64,000 bases of DNA from Bacillota bacterium (GCA_018903255.1 JAHIQT010000189.1:47168-111167); one strand, 5' to 3'. Positions 40,885-51,639 are shown, counted from the first letter of the stretch. Notes: generated by a model from the sequence alone, not told the origin. A program made the numbers and translations.

Positions 40885-42154
40885 TTTGCTGATCTTCCAA
40901 TGGTTTTTTGTCCTGAATTCCCGGGAACAAATAGGTCACCGTTTTTTCAATGCCGATAATTTCATCTTCGCACTCCAGCGACTTAAGCTGTTTAATCGGC
41001 GGCATCACCATTTCCCGGAACTTGGAGCGGATCACCTTGGACAAATATAGCTCTTCTTTTTCGGACAAATTTAACCGACCACAAAGGTTTTCAATGGTTT
41101 CATCGGCCAATTGCCGGGAGGTCTCGTTTAAGTCGCGGACCATATTATCAACCTTGGAGCGGGTCACCCAGGACAGCAGTCCATCGATTTCATCTTGAAT
41201 TTCTGCCTCTATTTTTTTCGCAATTTTGACCCGATAGGCCATTTTTTCATCCATGATGTTTTTAAAATCATCGATGGTCAGCAATTCTACCTGAGCTAGG
41301 CTACCGACCGCTTCTTCGACATCCCGGGGTAATGCCAAATCGATGATGATCAGCGGTTTGGCTAGCGGCTTCATTTCATCGGCCTTTAAGATAACATGGG
41401 GCGATGCGGTGGCGGTAATAATCACATCCATTTCAGGGATGATCTGATAACGGTCTTCATAATGAATCATCTGGACGTTTTCATGGATCGCTTCGCACTG
41501 ATGCATATTATGAAAGGTGCGGTTGGTCATGTAGGGGTTACAAAAGCCTTCAGCCTTCATATAGCGTAGCGCCAACACCCCCATTTTCCCGGAACCGATG
41601 ATCAGTATTTTTTTATTGCCATAATCTTCGGGATACCTGCGCTTGATATGCTTTACCGCGGTTGAGCTTAGGGATAGCGGGGTTTCGGATATTTTATAAT
41701 CGGTTTTTACCTTTTTAGTAAAGGTGATCGCCTCCCGAAACATTTTCGTCAGGTATTTTCCGCAACCCTTAACAGCCTGGGATTTTTCCAGGGCATCTTT
41801 AACCTGACCCAGAATCTGGTCTTCACCTAAAATCATCGAGTCCAGACCGGTAACCACCTCATAGAGATGGACCATCGCTGCCCGCTCTTTTTTGACAAAA
41901 AGATAGGGCGCCAGTTCTGCTGATTTTTCGCTGAGATAAAAATCGGTTAAGATTTTTGCGGCCGCATCCTGGTTTCGGGTCGAGACATAAATCTCGCTGC
42001 GGTTACAGGTCGAAAGAATGATCACCTCGGCAATCTCCGCTTCATTCAAAAGGGTTCGGATGGCCTCATTCAGGGTGCGATGGAGAAACGCCCCTTTTTC
42101 GCGAATTTCCAAAGGTGTATCCTTATGATTAATTCCTGCTACTACCAGTTTCAT
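40862..42154 (-). CDS. hemA: Glutamyl-tRNA reductase
   Basis: Start MKLVVAGINHKDTPLEIREK; LSTCNRSEIYV; LDSMILGEDQILGQVK. Confidence 0.94.
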   Translation of the reverse strand: MKLVVAGINHKDTPLEIREKGAFLHRTLNEAIRTLLNEAEIAEVIILSTCNRSEIYVSTRNQDAAAKILTDFYLSEKSAELAPYLFVKKERAAMVHLYEVVTGLDSMILGEDQILGQVKDALEKSQAVKGCGKYLTKMFREAITFTKKVKTDYKISETPLSLSSTAVKHIKRRYPEDYGNKKILIIGSGKMGVLALRYMKAEGFCNPYMTNRTFHNMHQCEAIHENVQMIHYEDRYQIIPEMDVIITATASPHVILKADEMKPLAKPLIIIDLALPRDVEEAVGSLAQVELLTIDDFKNIMDEKMAYRVKIAKKIEAEIQDEIDGLLSWVTRSKVDNMVRDLNETSRQLADETIENLCGRLNLSEKEELYLSKVIRSKFREMVMPPIKQLKSLECEDEIIGIEKTVTYLFPGIQDKKPLEDQQNDDTAVI

Positions 42155-42971
42155 CCACTTGAACCTCCTTTTTCTGATTCCTGATCGCTTCTTCCAGGGC
42201 GGCAATGCTACGAAAGCCTTTAATCCCCAGACATTCTTCTAGCCGGGTCATCGTTGCCTGTTCCAGACTGGCTGTTTCCAGGGCTTGGGTATTTTTAAAA
42301 ACTTGGGTGGTTTCGCCTTCTGCCAGCACGCCGCCATGATGGAGCACATAGGTGTAATCACAAAATTCATAAATAAAATCCATATCATGGCTGGATAAAA
42401 TAATCTTAATGCCTTTAGCCAGCGCCGCTGTGATAATCGCTTTGACCCCGGCCTTGCTTTTAGGATCGAGTCCCAGTGTCGGTTCATCCATCAGAATGAT
42501 CTCCGGTTCGACGGCTAAAACCCCAGCCATGGCGACCCGTTTCTTTTGCCCATAACTGAGATAATGGACTGGCCGATCGGCCAAAAGCGTGATTCCGGTA
42601 GCTTCCATGGCTGCCTTTACCCGCCCATCGATGAGCTCTGCAGCCATCCCCATGTTTCTTAAGGCAAAGGCCACGTCATCATATATTCCTGAATAAAAGA
42701 CCTGCTTATCGGATTCCTGAATAACCAGCCCAATTGATTTGCGAAATTCGTAGAGATTCTTTTTCTTATAGGATAAGGGTTCTTCCTTAAAAAAAACAGT
42801 TCCCTCAGTTGGTTTGATCAGCCCAATTAAGGCTGACATTAAGGTCGATTTGCCAGCACCGTTTTCACCGATGAGGGCGATGCAATTTCCCCTGTTTCCG
42901 TCAATGGAGACACCTTTTAAAGCGGTAGTGCCGTCCGGATATTGATATGTCAAATTTTTAGTTTTAATCAT
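42129..42971 (-). CDS. cbiO: ECF-type cobalt transporter ATPase
   Basis: IGENGAGKSTLMSAL; LSYGQKKRVAMAGVLA; cbiMNQO context. Confidence 0.94.
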   Translation of the reverse strand: MIKTKNLTYQYPDGTTALKGVSIDGNRGNCIALIGENGAGKSTLMSALIGLIKPTEGTVFFKEEPLSYKKKNLYEFRKSIGLVIQESDKQVFYSGIYDDVAFALRNMGMAAELIDGRVKAAMEATGITLLADRPVHYLSYGQKKRVAMAGVLAVEPEIILMDEPTLGLDPKSKAGVKAIITAALAKGIKIILSSHDMDFIYEFCDYTYVLHHGGVLAEGETTQVFKNTQALETASLEQATMTRLEECLGIKGFRSIAALEEAIRNQKKEVQVDETGSSRN

Positions 42972-43665
42972 TTTTAAGACCTTTCCGATAGCTTACATGA
43001 AAGTCTCCCTGATATTGCTTTAATTCCAGGGTTTTTGTCATCTCCTCGTAGCTCTGGATGGCCATGAGAATTAAATTGCTTAACATCATTGCAATCGATT
43101 GGATTGAGACTTTTACATTGCGGTAACCAAAGCGTAACTCCTGAGCGGTTGCCATAATTTTTATTTTATCCCAATAATCAAAGATAAAGCGGTAGGTTAG
43201 AATAAATATCTCTAAAAAAGTATTGCTGATATGGGCTTTTTTCATCACACCGGCAATCTGCATCACCGGGGTGGTATAAATCAAAAAAAGCATGCAGGAA
43301 ACGCCTGACATCGCTCTACAAAAAACCAGACTGGCCAGCACCAAGTTGGCGGTGGTGATGCCGATGGTAAACTGGAAAAAATTAAATGCCACTAAATAAT
43401 CACCGCCCCCTTTGGAAATGGTGAATAATAATGCCAGCGCTCCGGGGATAATAAAGATCGAATCAAAAATCAGTGTATGGAGATAAATACGTCCGGGAAT
43501 TTTTGCCCACAGCAGGGTGCAAGCCATCATAACACCAAAAACCCCTGCCATATACAGGGGTTCACTGATAAAAAAGACCGAAAGGAGCATGATTAATGAA
43601 ACCACTACCTTAACAGTAGGATTGGCATTGCTAAGTTTATTGGTATGCGCAAAACGATCAATCAT
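42964..43665 (-). CDS. cbiQ: Cobalt ECF transporter T component
   Basis: Polytopic CbiQ family; FLEIFILTYRFIFDYWDKI; SNLILMAIQSYEEM. Confidence 0.9.
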   Translation of the reverse strand: MIDRFAHTNKLSNANPTVKVVVSLIMLLSVFFISEPLYMAGVFGVMMACTLLWAKIPGRIYLHTLIFDSIFIIPGALALLFTISKGGGDYLVAFNFFQFTIGITTANLVLASLVFCRAMSGVSCMLFLIYTTPVMQIAGVMKKAHISNTFLEIFILTYRFIFDYWDKIKIMATAQELRFGYRNVKVSIQSIAMMLSNLILMAIQSYEEMTKTLELKQYQGDFHVSYRKGLKND

Positions 43666-43734
43666 GGTAGTCTCCTTCTTCGATGCTGTTAATATTAATA
43701 TCAGTCACTGGGCTTCAGGTTGTTGACAAACTCC

Positions 43735-43780
43735 CCTACCGACTAATGACCAAGGGGTCAGACCCTTGTTAATCTGTTTT
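43735..43780. repeat. MITE-like element, copy 3 (truncated, left arm only)
   Basis: ctaccgactaatgaccaaggggtcagacccttgttaatctgtttt. Confidence 0.75.
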
Positions 43781-43786
43781 CATTAT

Positions 43787-44086
43787 TTACGCCGATTTCT
43801 CGGCCTTTTCATTTTTTCCCGATTTTTTATAAAGATAGAAAAAGCAGATTCCCAACCCGCCAACGCCTAGGATCTGTTGGAAAAGGAATAGGTTTTCTTC
43901 CATCTCGCCGGGATCAAACAAGCTTTCAAACCAGGGCACATAATTTTGATCGATTGTGGTGATGGCCGTTCCGGCGGCGTCATCGGCACCCGCAAACTCG
44001 GCCTCTGGCAAGGCAATCTGAGGAATAATAATCAGTGCTCCAATTAGCATAACCAGAATAATTTTAGTTGTCAGCGAGAGTTTCAT
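43787..44086 (-). CDS. cbiN: Cobalt transport protein CbiN
   Basis: Two TM; EFAGADDAAGTAI; VPWFESLFDPGEMEENLFLFQQILG. Confidence 0.88.
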   Translation of the reverse strand: MKLSLTTKIILVMLIGALIIIPQIALPEAEFAGADDAAGTAITTIDQNYVPWFESLFDPGEMEENLFLFQQILGVGGLGICFFYLYKKSGKNEKAEKSA

Positions 44087-44819
44087 TTGAAATAATCCCC
44101 TTTTCTTTATATTGGTAGATGGCATTGACCACCAGTACGGTTAAAATACCTTCGATGATTGCCAGCGGTATCTGGGTAATGGCAAAAATACTTAAAAATT
44201 TAGCAACCGATGCCGTCATCCCACCAACCGGATCCGGGAAGGCCAGACCTAACTGGATCGATGTTGTTATATAGGTCACCAGATCAGCGATACAAGCTGC
44301 TAAAAAAACGGTTAGTGCTTTGGGGACATTGAGCTTTGACAAGCCTTTATAGATTCCGTAAGCAACAAAAGATCCCACTATTGCCATTGAAAAGACATTG
44401 GCTCCCAGCGTAGTCAACCCGCCATGAGCCAGCAAAAGCGCCTGAAATAAAAGCGCGATGGTACCAACCACAACAGTAGCAAAAGGACCCAGGACAATGG
44501 CACCCAAACCGATCCCGGTCATATGCGAGGAACTGCCGGTTACCGAAGGTAATTTAAAAGCTGATAAGGCAAAGGTGAAGGCGGTTGCAATCGCCAATAA
44601 AACTTTTTGCTCAGGCTTGTCTTTAAATATTTTTCCGACCTGATATAATCCGAAAGCGATAAACGGCAGTGATAATACCCACCAGAAGACCGCCCAGCCA
44701 ATCGGCAGAAAGCCTTCCATAATATGCATGGCGTTGACCGGTTGAGCAGCCAAAAGGACCATTAAAAATACAATTCCAACAAATGTCATGTTTCTTTTTG
44801 TGTTTTTTGTTCTTTTCAT
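44064..44819 (-). CDS. cbiM: Cobalt transporter substrate-binding component CbiM
   Basis: NAMHIMEGFLPIGWAVFWW; SSHMTGIGLGAIVLGP. Confidence 0.94.
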   Translation of the reverse strand: MKRTKNTKRNMTFVGIVFLMVLLAAQPVNAMHIMEGFLPIGWAVFWWVLSLPFIAFGLYQVGKIFKDKPEQKVLLAIATAFTFALSAFKLPSVTGSSSHMTGIGLGAIVLGPFATVVVGTIALLFQALLLAHGGLTTLGANVFSMAIVGSFVAYGIYKGLSKLNVPKALTVFLAACIADLVTYITTSIQLGLAFPDPVGGMTASVAKFLSIFAITQIPLAIIEGILTVLVVNAIYQYKEKGIISNETLADN

Positions 44820-44998
44820 TTTTACCTCCATTTTTTATATCAACCAGTAAAAAAGAGGGCTTCACACAGCCCATTTCAATGGACACACTAAAAGCCGATG
44901 GTTTTATGTACTCAAGTCAAAGATAACTGCAAGTATTTCTTTGAACGTTCGGATTTGCTAGCTTGCGTAACGCATTCACTGAATCCACTACTGCCCGA

Positions 44999-45041
44999 AA
45001 AAAAAACCTTTCACCCACATTATGATGGGAAAAAAGGTTTT
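44999..45041 (-). terminator. Intrinsic terminator, expression platform of the upstream cobalamin riboswitch
   Basis: Minus strand AAAACCTTTTTTCCCATCATAATGTGGGTGAAAGGTTTTTTTT. Confidence 0.75.
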
Positions 45042-45140
45042 ATCATTACACGTTTCCATTCATTCTATCACGCAATATCATAGAATCAACTTTTGTTAAT
45101 GTTACTAACTTCCCTTTTCCCTGGAAGGACACTTTAGCAC

Positions 45141-45300
45141 ATCATTTTAGTAGGTTTCCTGACTTATAGCTTTTATTCTCCTCGCCTTCCCAGACAAAAC
45201 GTGCCCAGTGACATATTAAGGAGACATAACTAATTACAGTGACCGGATCGTTCTGGATTCTAACCAGATTCCCTCAATGAATTTATTCATCCTAAATGAT
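45141..45300 (-). promoter_or_regulatory. Cobalamin riboswitch controlling cbiMNQO and downstream genes
   Basis: Minus strand gagggaatctggttagaatccagaacgatccggtcactgtaa...gtcactgggcacg...ctgggaaggcg...aagtcaggaaacctacta; closing stem ATCATTTAGG/CCTACTAAAATGAT. Confidence 0.88.
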
Positions 45301-45511
45301 TTTTTACATCTCTTATTTAATTGTGTTTATATTATAACACGGATATGATAAATGTACAGGTTTTTTTAGGCGCTTTAAGGCTAAAAATTAGCTTCTTTAA
45401 ATAGTAACTGGTTAAGTATTTATTAAATTTGCACGACTTTCTATCGCAATCAAGCTTGTAAAATGCTACAATAGATCAAATGTCTGTAATCCTTTAAACC
45501 GAAGAGGTATT

Positions 45512-47548
45512 GTGATGGATAAACTTAAATTCAAACGAACTGTGCCTGCTGTATTTGAACGATTAAACGCCGCCGATGATCCTTCCCTGATATTGTATTA
45601 TCAAAATATTTTAAGCTGCATGCTGGCATCACCGCTATTATTTCTTGGCGCAATTGCGAATGTCATTATCGTTTATTTTTTTTGGTCTGGAAATCTAACC
45701 GAGGTGCTGACCAACAGCGCCATTTTTCTGCTGCTTGGCTTAACCTTTGAAACGATTTCCCGAAAAGAATTAAACAGTGATTCATTTGATCACCTGATTT
45801 CGCTCTCCCAATCGACCTGTCTGGCTTTTATCGTGATCCGATACTATCACACCATTGGCCCGGCAGTATGGACTGCTGCTTTTGTGATGATCATCCTTGC
45901 CATGATGCGGCTAAAAATAACAATGCTGTACTATCTCGCAGTAACGACTTTTGTCTGCGGCCTATATGTTACCTTCCTCCTTCCTGCCGATGATTTTATC
46001 TTTACCCCAGTTTATTTTATCATCCAGAACCTGCTATTCACTTTCGTATTTATCCTTGCTACCGCGGCCTTTCACATGACCCAGCATCGATACAACAAAG
46101 CCATCGAGCGCTTAAATGCCGTGATCGCACAAAAAGAAAAAATTGCCGGCCTGTATGAAAAGCTAAATCTCACAAAACAAACCCTGGCAACTCAGAATAA
46201 AGAACTCCAGACATCCAATGAAGAAATCAGAAAGAATCAAGAGCGCCTTCATTTCCTCGCTTATTTCGATGGTTTAACCGAGCTTCCCAATCGTAAAATG
46301 ATTCTGGAGCGCCTGCATCTACTGGTCAATCGATCTGATGATAAGAAGTCAATCTTTTATATTGTTTTTATCGATCTCGATAATTTTAAAAAAATCAACG
46401 ATACCATGGGCCATCTTTATGGCGACGATTATCTAAAATATACTGCCAGGCGTTTAAAGGAAATCATCCATGAAGATGATTTACTGGGTCGAATGGGTGG
46501 CGATGAGTTTGCTCTGATCATTCAACGAAATATCAAAGAAGAAGCTGCCTACAACTATGTCGAAAGCCTCCGCAATGAGCTTTGCGATAAAATAAAAACA
46601 CACTGCTCAGAATTTAAAGTCAGCGCCAGCTTCGGCATTTCGGTCTTTCCTCAGGACGGCAAAGAGCCGATTGAACTACTCAAGAGCGCCGATACCTCAA
46701 TGTATAAAGCCAAAGAGCTGGGGCGCAATAACATTCAGTTTTTCAGACCAGATATGAAGGAAGAGATTCTCAATAAGATCCAAATGGAATCACTGCTCTT
46801 AAAGGCTTATGAAAACAAGGAATTTTTCATCGAGTATCAGCCCCAATTCAATGCCGAAGATCATCGTATCCGCGGCTTTGAAGCCCTGATTCGCTGGAAT
46901 TCCCCCCACTATGGCCGGGTTTCACCGATGGACTTTATCCCACTGGCCGAAGAAATGGGATTGATTATCGGTATCGGCCAGTGGGTGCTATTGACTGCCT
47001 GCCATAAATTTAAAGAGCTGGATAATCGCTTCGACCAGAACCTTTGCATTTCTGTTAATGTTTCAGCTGTTCAGATGCGGGACAAAAATTTTGTCGCGAT
47101 CATCAAAAATGTACTGGCCGAAACCAGCATGGATCCTAAACAATTAGAATTAGAAATAACTGAATCACTTTTTATTGACAATATTGAAGAGACGATTGAA
47201 ATGCTTAATGATATCAAGGCCTTAAACGTCAGAATTTCCCTGGACGATTTCGGCACCGGATTTTCATCTCTGAGCTATCTAAGACGGCTCCCCATTGATA
47301 CCTTAAAAATTGACAAGTCCTTTATCGATGATCTCTCCGATCAGGATGCTTCGATCCGCATCGTCGGCGATATCATATCGCTCGGCCATAATCTGGATGC
47401 TCATATTGTTGCCGAAGGTATTGAAAACACCGTCCAGCTGGACTATTTAAAAGCCAACAACTGCGATTGCATTCAAGGCTTTATGTTCGGTAGGCCAATG
47501 TGTTTCAAAGACGTAGAAGCTTTATTGGAAAAAAATCCCCTGAAATAG
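45512..47548 (+). CDS. Membrane GGDEF-EAL cyclic-di-GMP signalling protein
   Basis: N-terminal TM segments, coiled coil, RMGGDEFALI, FEALIRW, LDDFGTGFSSLSYL. Confidence 0.93.
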   Translation: MMDKLKFKRTVPAVFERLNAADDPSLILYYQNILSCMLASPLLFLGAIANVIIVYFFWSGNLTEVLTNSAIFLLLGLTFETISRKELNSDSFDHLISLSQSTCLAFIVIRYYHTIGPAVWTAAFVMIILAMMRLKITMLYYLAVTTFVCGLYVTFLLPADDFIFTPVYFIIQNLLFTFVFILATAAFHMTQHRYNKAIERLNAVIAQKEKIAGLYEKLNLTKQTLATQNKELQTSNEEIRKNQERLHFLAYFDGLTELPNRKMILERLHLLVNRSDDKKSIFYIVFIDLDNFKKINDTMGHLYGDDYLKYTARRLKEIIHEDDLLGRMGGDEFALIIQRNIKEEAAYNYVESLRNELCDKIKTHCSEFKVSASFGISVFPQDGKEPIELLKSADTSMYKAKELGRNNIQFFRPDMKEEILNKIQMESLLLKAYENKEFFIEYQPQFNAEDHRIRGFEALIRWNSPHYGRVSPMDFIPLAEEMGLIIGIGQWVLLTACHKFKELDNRFDQNLCISVNVSAVQMRDKNFVAIIKNVLAETSMDPKQLELEITESLFIDNIEETIEMLNDIKALNVRISLDDFGTGFSSLSYLRRLPIDTLKIDKSFIDDLSDQDASIRIVGDIISLGHNLDAHIVAEGIENTVQLDYLKANNCDCIQGFMFGRPMCFKDVEALLEKNPLK

Positions 47549-47565
47549 AAGACGCACAAACTAAC

Positions 47566-47681
47566 GTACCGACCAATTTTAATCTATTGTTCGCCGCGGG
47601 ATCGGACAGGCGCTGCCATGTCCGCCCCGATGCGTAGGGTCTGACCCCTAGGTCACAACATGATGTAATAATTGTCGGTAC
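47566..47681. repeat. MITE-like palindromic element, copy 4 (right-arm module only)
   Basis: gtaccgaccaattttaatctattgttcgccgcgggatcggacaggcgctgccatgtccgccccgatgcgtagggtctgacccctaggtcacaacatgatgtaataattgtcggtac. Confidence 0.85.
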
Positions 47682-47704
47682 TAAGTTAGTACGATGTCCA
47701 AAGT

Positions 47705-47735
47705 CAAAAATCCCCTAAAATAGGGGATTTTTTGT
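47705..47735. terminator. Bidirectional terminator
   Basis: aaaaatcccctaaaataggggattttttg. Confidence 0.75.
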
Positions 47736-47750
47736 TTGCCGCAGTTATTG

Positions 47751-49735
47751 TTAATGAATCATCTTATAGTATGATCTGGCGGTGAGTAGATAAACGCCGG
47801 TATAGACTAGCGCATAAATGACAACACCGACTAGTGTGCATAAAAAGATTAGGGTTATGTTGGTCAGCCGGAAGGCGGCCAACATTTTGGTAATCACCGG
47901 GAAGGCAAAGGCGACGTGGATGATCGCGCCGGCCAGGGGCAGAAAGAATACCATCAGAATCTGCTTGCCAATGGTTTTTTTAACTTCGCCTTTATCCATT
48001 CCGACCTTCTGCATGATGACAAACCGTTCGCTGTCTTCATAACCTTCAGAAATCTGTTTAAAGTAAATAATCAAGACCGTGGCCATCATAAAGAGCGATC
48101 CTAAAAACACCCCCAGAAATAAGAAGCCACCAAAGAAAAAATAAAGTTCAGTCAATGCTTCATAGAGGTTTTGGATATTGATATCGGGATAACTCTGGGT
48201 CACCGCTGCCCGCAGCTTGGCTGAAAATGCGTTGAGTGCATCCTCATTCCCATCCAGATTAAACATCAGCGCATGCAGTGTCGTCTGGGGATCATCGTCA
48301 TTTTTCATGGTCTGATAGATGGCATCCATAACGCCCACATCTTTAACAATCAAGTAGTAGGTGTGACCATATCCTGGGTCTTTTTAAAATCCATTGGAAT
48401 GGATTCGAGCTGCTCGGTAATCAGATACTGCTCATCACCAAAAACAATGGTCGCTTCGCCATAGTTATCACCAACCGAAAATATCAGCATTTCATTTTCG
48501 GCCAATCTTTTATTGCCACCGGTTAAGCGGTTATAGTCGTCTAGTGGGATCAACGTGATATTCGAGATCCTTTGGTAATACAGGGCATCGGTAGCTTGGT
48601 TCTCGACCATATCTCTTAGAAAATGACTACCTTCCTGAAAAGCTCGAAAACGAGCCAGATCAAAAGAAATTTCATCCTTACTCCTGACATTTGACTTATC
48701 TTTTTCAGATTCAATCATCGTTATTACTTCAGCAAAATCGGTATTGGCCGCTGCTCCAATTATGCTCACATCCAGCGGATAAAAATCCCGACGCATCCCT
48801 TCCTGACCAATATACAAAGACACAGTGGTGGAAAGGGTGACCAGCACCATGGTACTGAGGATACAGATATTGGCCAACCCGACGGCGTTTTGCTTCATCC
48901 GATAAATCATCCCCGATACGGAAATGAAATTTCGGGACTGATAATAAAAAGTCTTATTTTTTTTCAATTGTTTTAGCAGGGTAATGCTCCCGGAGATAAA
49001 CAAGGCATAGGTGCCGATAATAACAAACACCACCGCCACAAAGAAAAGTAGCAAGGCCTCAAGTGGGGTTTCAACCGAAAGGGCAATCACATAGCCAGTG
49101 CCCAAAGAAATAATCCCGATTAAGGTGACAAGCCAGGAAGATTTTGGCTCCTTCTCACCATGTTGCCCACCTTTTAAGAGATCGATCGGGTTTGCCAGTT
49201 TAACCTGTAAGAAATTCGTCAGTAGGGTCAGGCCAAAAATGACCAGAAAAACCGCGGTGGTGATTAGCAGCCCCCAATAGTCAACATGAAAGATTAAGGG
49301 ACTCTTGAAGCGAACCATATTTAGCAGCAACAAAAACAGCAGCTTGCCAATCAGAACGCCGCCGATCAGCCCCAGACTCAAGCTGATGACGGTCACAAAT
49401 ACGGTTTCATAAAAAAGCACCCAGGCGATATGCTTTTTTTCCAGACCCAAGATACTGTATAAACCCAATTCCTTTTTGCGCCGCTTGATCAAAAAACTAT
49501 TGGTGTAAAAAAGAAAGATAACTGCAAAAATACCAATTACGATGATGCCCAGAAAAAGAATTGTCTTCAAATTCATCGATCCGGGCATTTGATCCAGGCC
49601 CTTGTTGCTGTGAATCGAAACCATCGTATAAAAAGCCATGATCGATCCGATACAGGTCAGAATATAGGGAATATAGGTGTTTCCGTTTTTCTTTAAATTG
49701 ACCAGTGCCAGCTTGGGATAAAAAAACTTATTCAA
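47751..49735 (-). pseudogene. BceB-type ABC transporter permease split by a frameshift
   Basis: ORFs 48350-49798 and 47751-48353 are consecutive parts of one permease; the other frame continues ...YGHTYYLIVKDVGVMDAIY across the first ORF's stop, near 48366-48375. Confidence 0.85.
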
Positions 49736-50495
49736 GCTCTTCACCTCCGGAAGCCAACACCGATAGGGTAAAGGATATCTTTTGATACATATCGTCATTG
49801 CTCATCGAACCCCGATAGATCTGATTATAAATTTCGCCATCCTTGATAAACAAGACCCGGTTGGCATGACTAGCTGCGGCCACCGAGTGGGTTACCATCA
49901 GGATCGTCTGACCGAGGTTATTGATGGATGAAAAGATTTTCAGCAGATTCATGGCCGCCTTGGAATCCAAAGCGCCGGTAGGCTCATCGGCCAGCACCAG
50001 TTTGGGCTTGGTAATCAGTGCCCGCGCCACCGCAGCCCGTTGTTTTTGCCCGCCAGAGACCTCATAGGGGAATTTCTTCAGAATATCCTCAATTTTCAAT
50101 CGCTCCGAAAGGGGCTGCAGACGACTGCTCATTTCCTGATAATTTTTCTGCGCCAGCACCAGCGGCAAAAAGATATTGTCCTGAATCGAGAAAGTGTCCA
50201 GCAGATTAAAGTCCTGAAAAACAAAACCGAGATTATCGCGGCGAAAGGCTGAGATCTCACTATCCTTAATGGTGACCATATTTTTACCATCTAGATACAC
50301 TTCGCCGCTGGTGGGTTTATCAAGAGAGGCCAGAATATTGAGCAGGGTTGTTTTTCCCGAACCGGATTCTCCCATGATCGCCACGTATTCGCCCTGCTCG
50401 ACCGAGAAGCTGACATTAGACAGGGCCTGTATCTGATTCCCGCCAAACCGGGTGGTATAAATCTTTTTTAAATTCTTTACTTCAAGTAATCGCAT
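49728..50495 (-). CDS. BceA-type ABC transporter ATPase
   Basis: Start MRLLEVKNLKKIYTTRFGG; MGESGSGKTTLLNILA; VSGGQKQRAAVARAL. Confidence 0.92.
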   Translation of the reverse strand: MRLLEVKNLKKIYTTRFGGNQIQALSNVSFSVEQGEYVAIMGESGSGKTTLLNILASLDKPTSGEVYLDGKNMVTIKDSEISAFRRDNLGFVFQDFNLLDTFSIQDNIFLPLVLAQKNYQEMSSRLQPLSERLKIEDILKKFPYEVSGGQKQRAAVARALITKPKLVLADEPTGALDSKAAMNLLKIFSSINNLGQTILMVTHSVAAASHANRVLFIKDGEIYNQIYRGSMSNDDMYQKISFTLSVLASGGEELE

Positions 50496-50617
50496 GTTTT
50501 TCTCCCTGATCTGAAATTTTGTTTTATCGACAACTAAAGTATAACGAAAAAGAAAATAACCAGCCATCGCTTTGGCTTACATTGGGGCTGCTAAGCTTAC
50601 ACTTTTGTAAGCTTGTC

Positions 50618-51627
50618 TTATAAGGCTTCAAACCGTTTGGTCGAGAGATCAATCCTGACCCGGGTGCCCTGACCCACCTGGGAGCTTACAATAATTGAAT
50701 GGGAGAGCTTATTTAAGACCTGCTGACACAGATAAAGACCGATGCCGGTCGATTTTTTATCCATTCTGCCGTTGTAGCCGGTAAAACCCCGGTCAAAAAT
50801 CCGTCCAATGTCTTCAGCTCTGATTCCGACACCAGTATCTTCAATGATCAGGGTTTTTTCTGACCATTCATCCAGATAAATGGAAATTTTTCCCTGACTG
50901 GTATACTTCAAGGCGTTGGAAATAAGCTGCTCCAGAACAAAGACCAGCCATTTTTCGTCGGTTAGAACCCGGCAATTCAGTTCTTCCAAGTCCAGGGCTA
51001 TTTTTTTATTGATAAAAATAATGCCATATTTTTTGACAGCCTGTCTGACCAGATCCGCCAAATCGCACTCAACCAACAGTAAGTCGGCCGACATGCTTTC
51101 CAGCCTTAAATACTGTAGCACCATCTCCACATATTGTTCGATCTTAAAAAGCTCCTGCATATAAGCGCTGGTGTGTTCGCGGTCGCCCACTTCGGTCTGA
51201 AGCAGCAACCCCATCGCCGAGATCGGGGTTTTAATCTGATGCGCCCATAAGGTGTAGTAGTCAATCATATCGGTTTGCCGGTTATCAAACTGGGAGATCA
51301 GGTCGGCGCGGTTCTCGGCCAGCACCCGGATCAGGCTTTGATAGTCCTCTTCTAACAGGTCGCGAGGCTTGGCAATTCTCCCACCCCAGCAGTTGCCGCA
51401 TTGATCGCTGCTAGCAGATTTTGATGTTTCTGATAAAAATGCATCAAATCCAGGCCGGCAAAAATCATCGCCAGCGCGGTTACCAGTTCAGCACTGTAAA
51501 CAATCGGCTCTAACGGCAAATGATACAGGGTATAGACCAGCGCAAACACCAGTATAAATAAAATAAAAGCCACCATTACCTTAATCCGACTTTTTAGATA
51601 AGCTCTAATCATAAATGATATGTTCAT
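50618..51627 (-). pseudogene. BceS-type intramembrane-sensing histidine kinase split by a frameshift
   Basis: ORF 51352-51627 has two N-terminal TMs; ORF 50618-51325 has DHp/HATPase (LWAHQIKTPISAMGLLLQ); the other frame reads PRDLLEEDYQSLIRVLAENR across the stop, shift near 51355-51372. Confidence 0.85.
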
Positions 51628-51639
51628 TATAAACCTCGA

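Noticed and set aside
35002-47681. Complete insertion sequence
   Set aside because: Elements are 117-168 bp with no transposase ORF, so only a non-autonomous MITE/REP-like call is supportable
48366-51372. Phase variation by homopolymer slippage as the explanation for the two Bce frameshifts
   Set aside because: The frameshift sites (caggatatggtc and ttgccaagcctcgc) contain no long homopolymer or short tandem repeat
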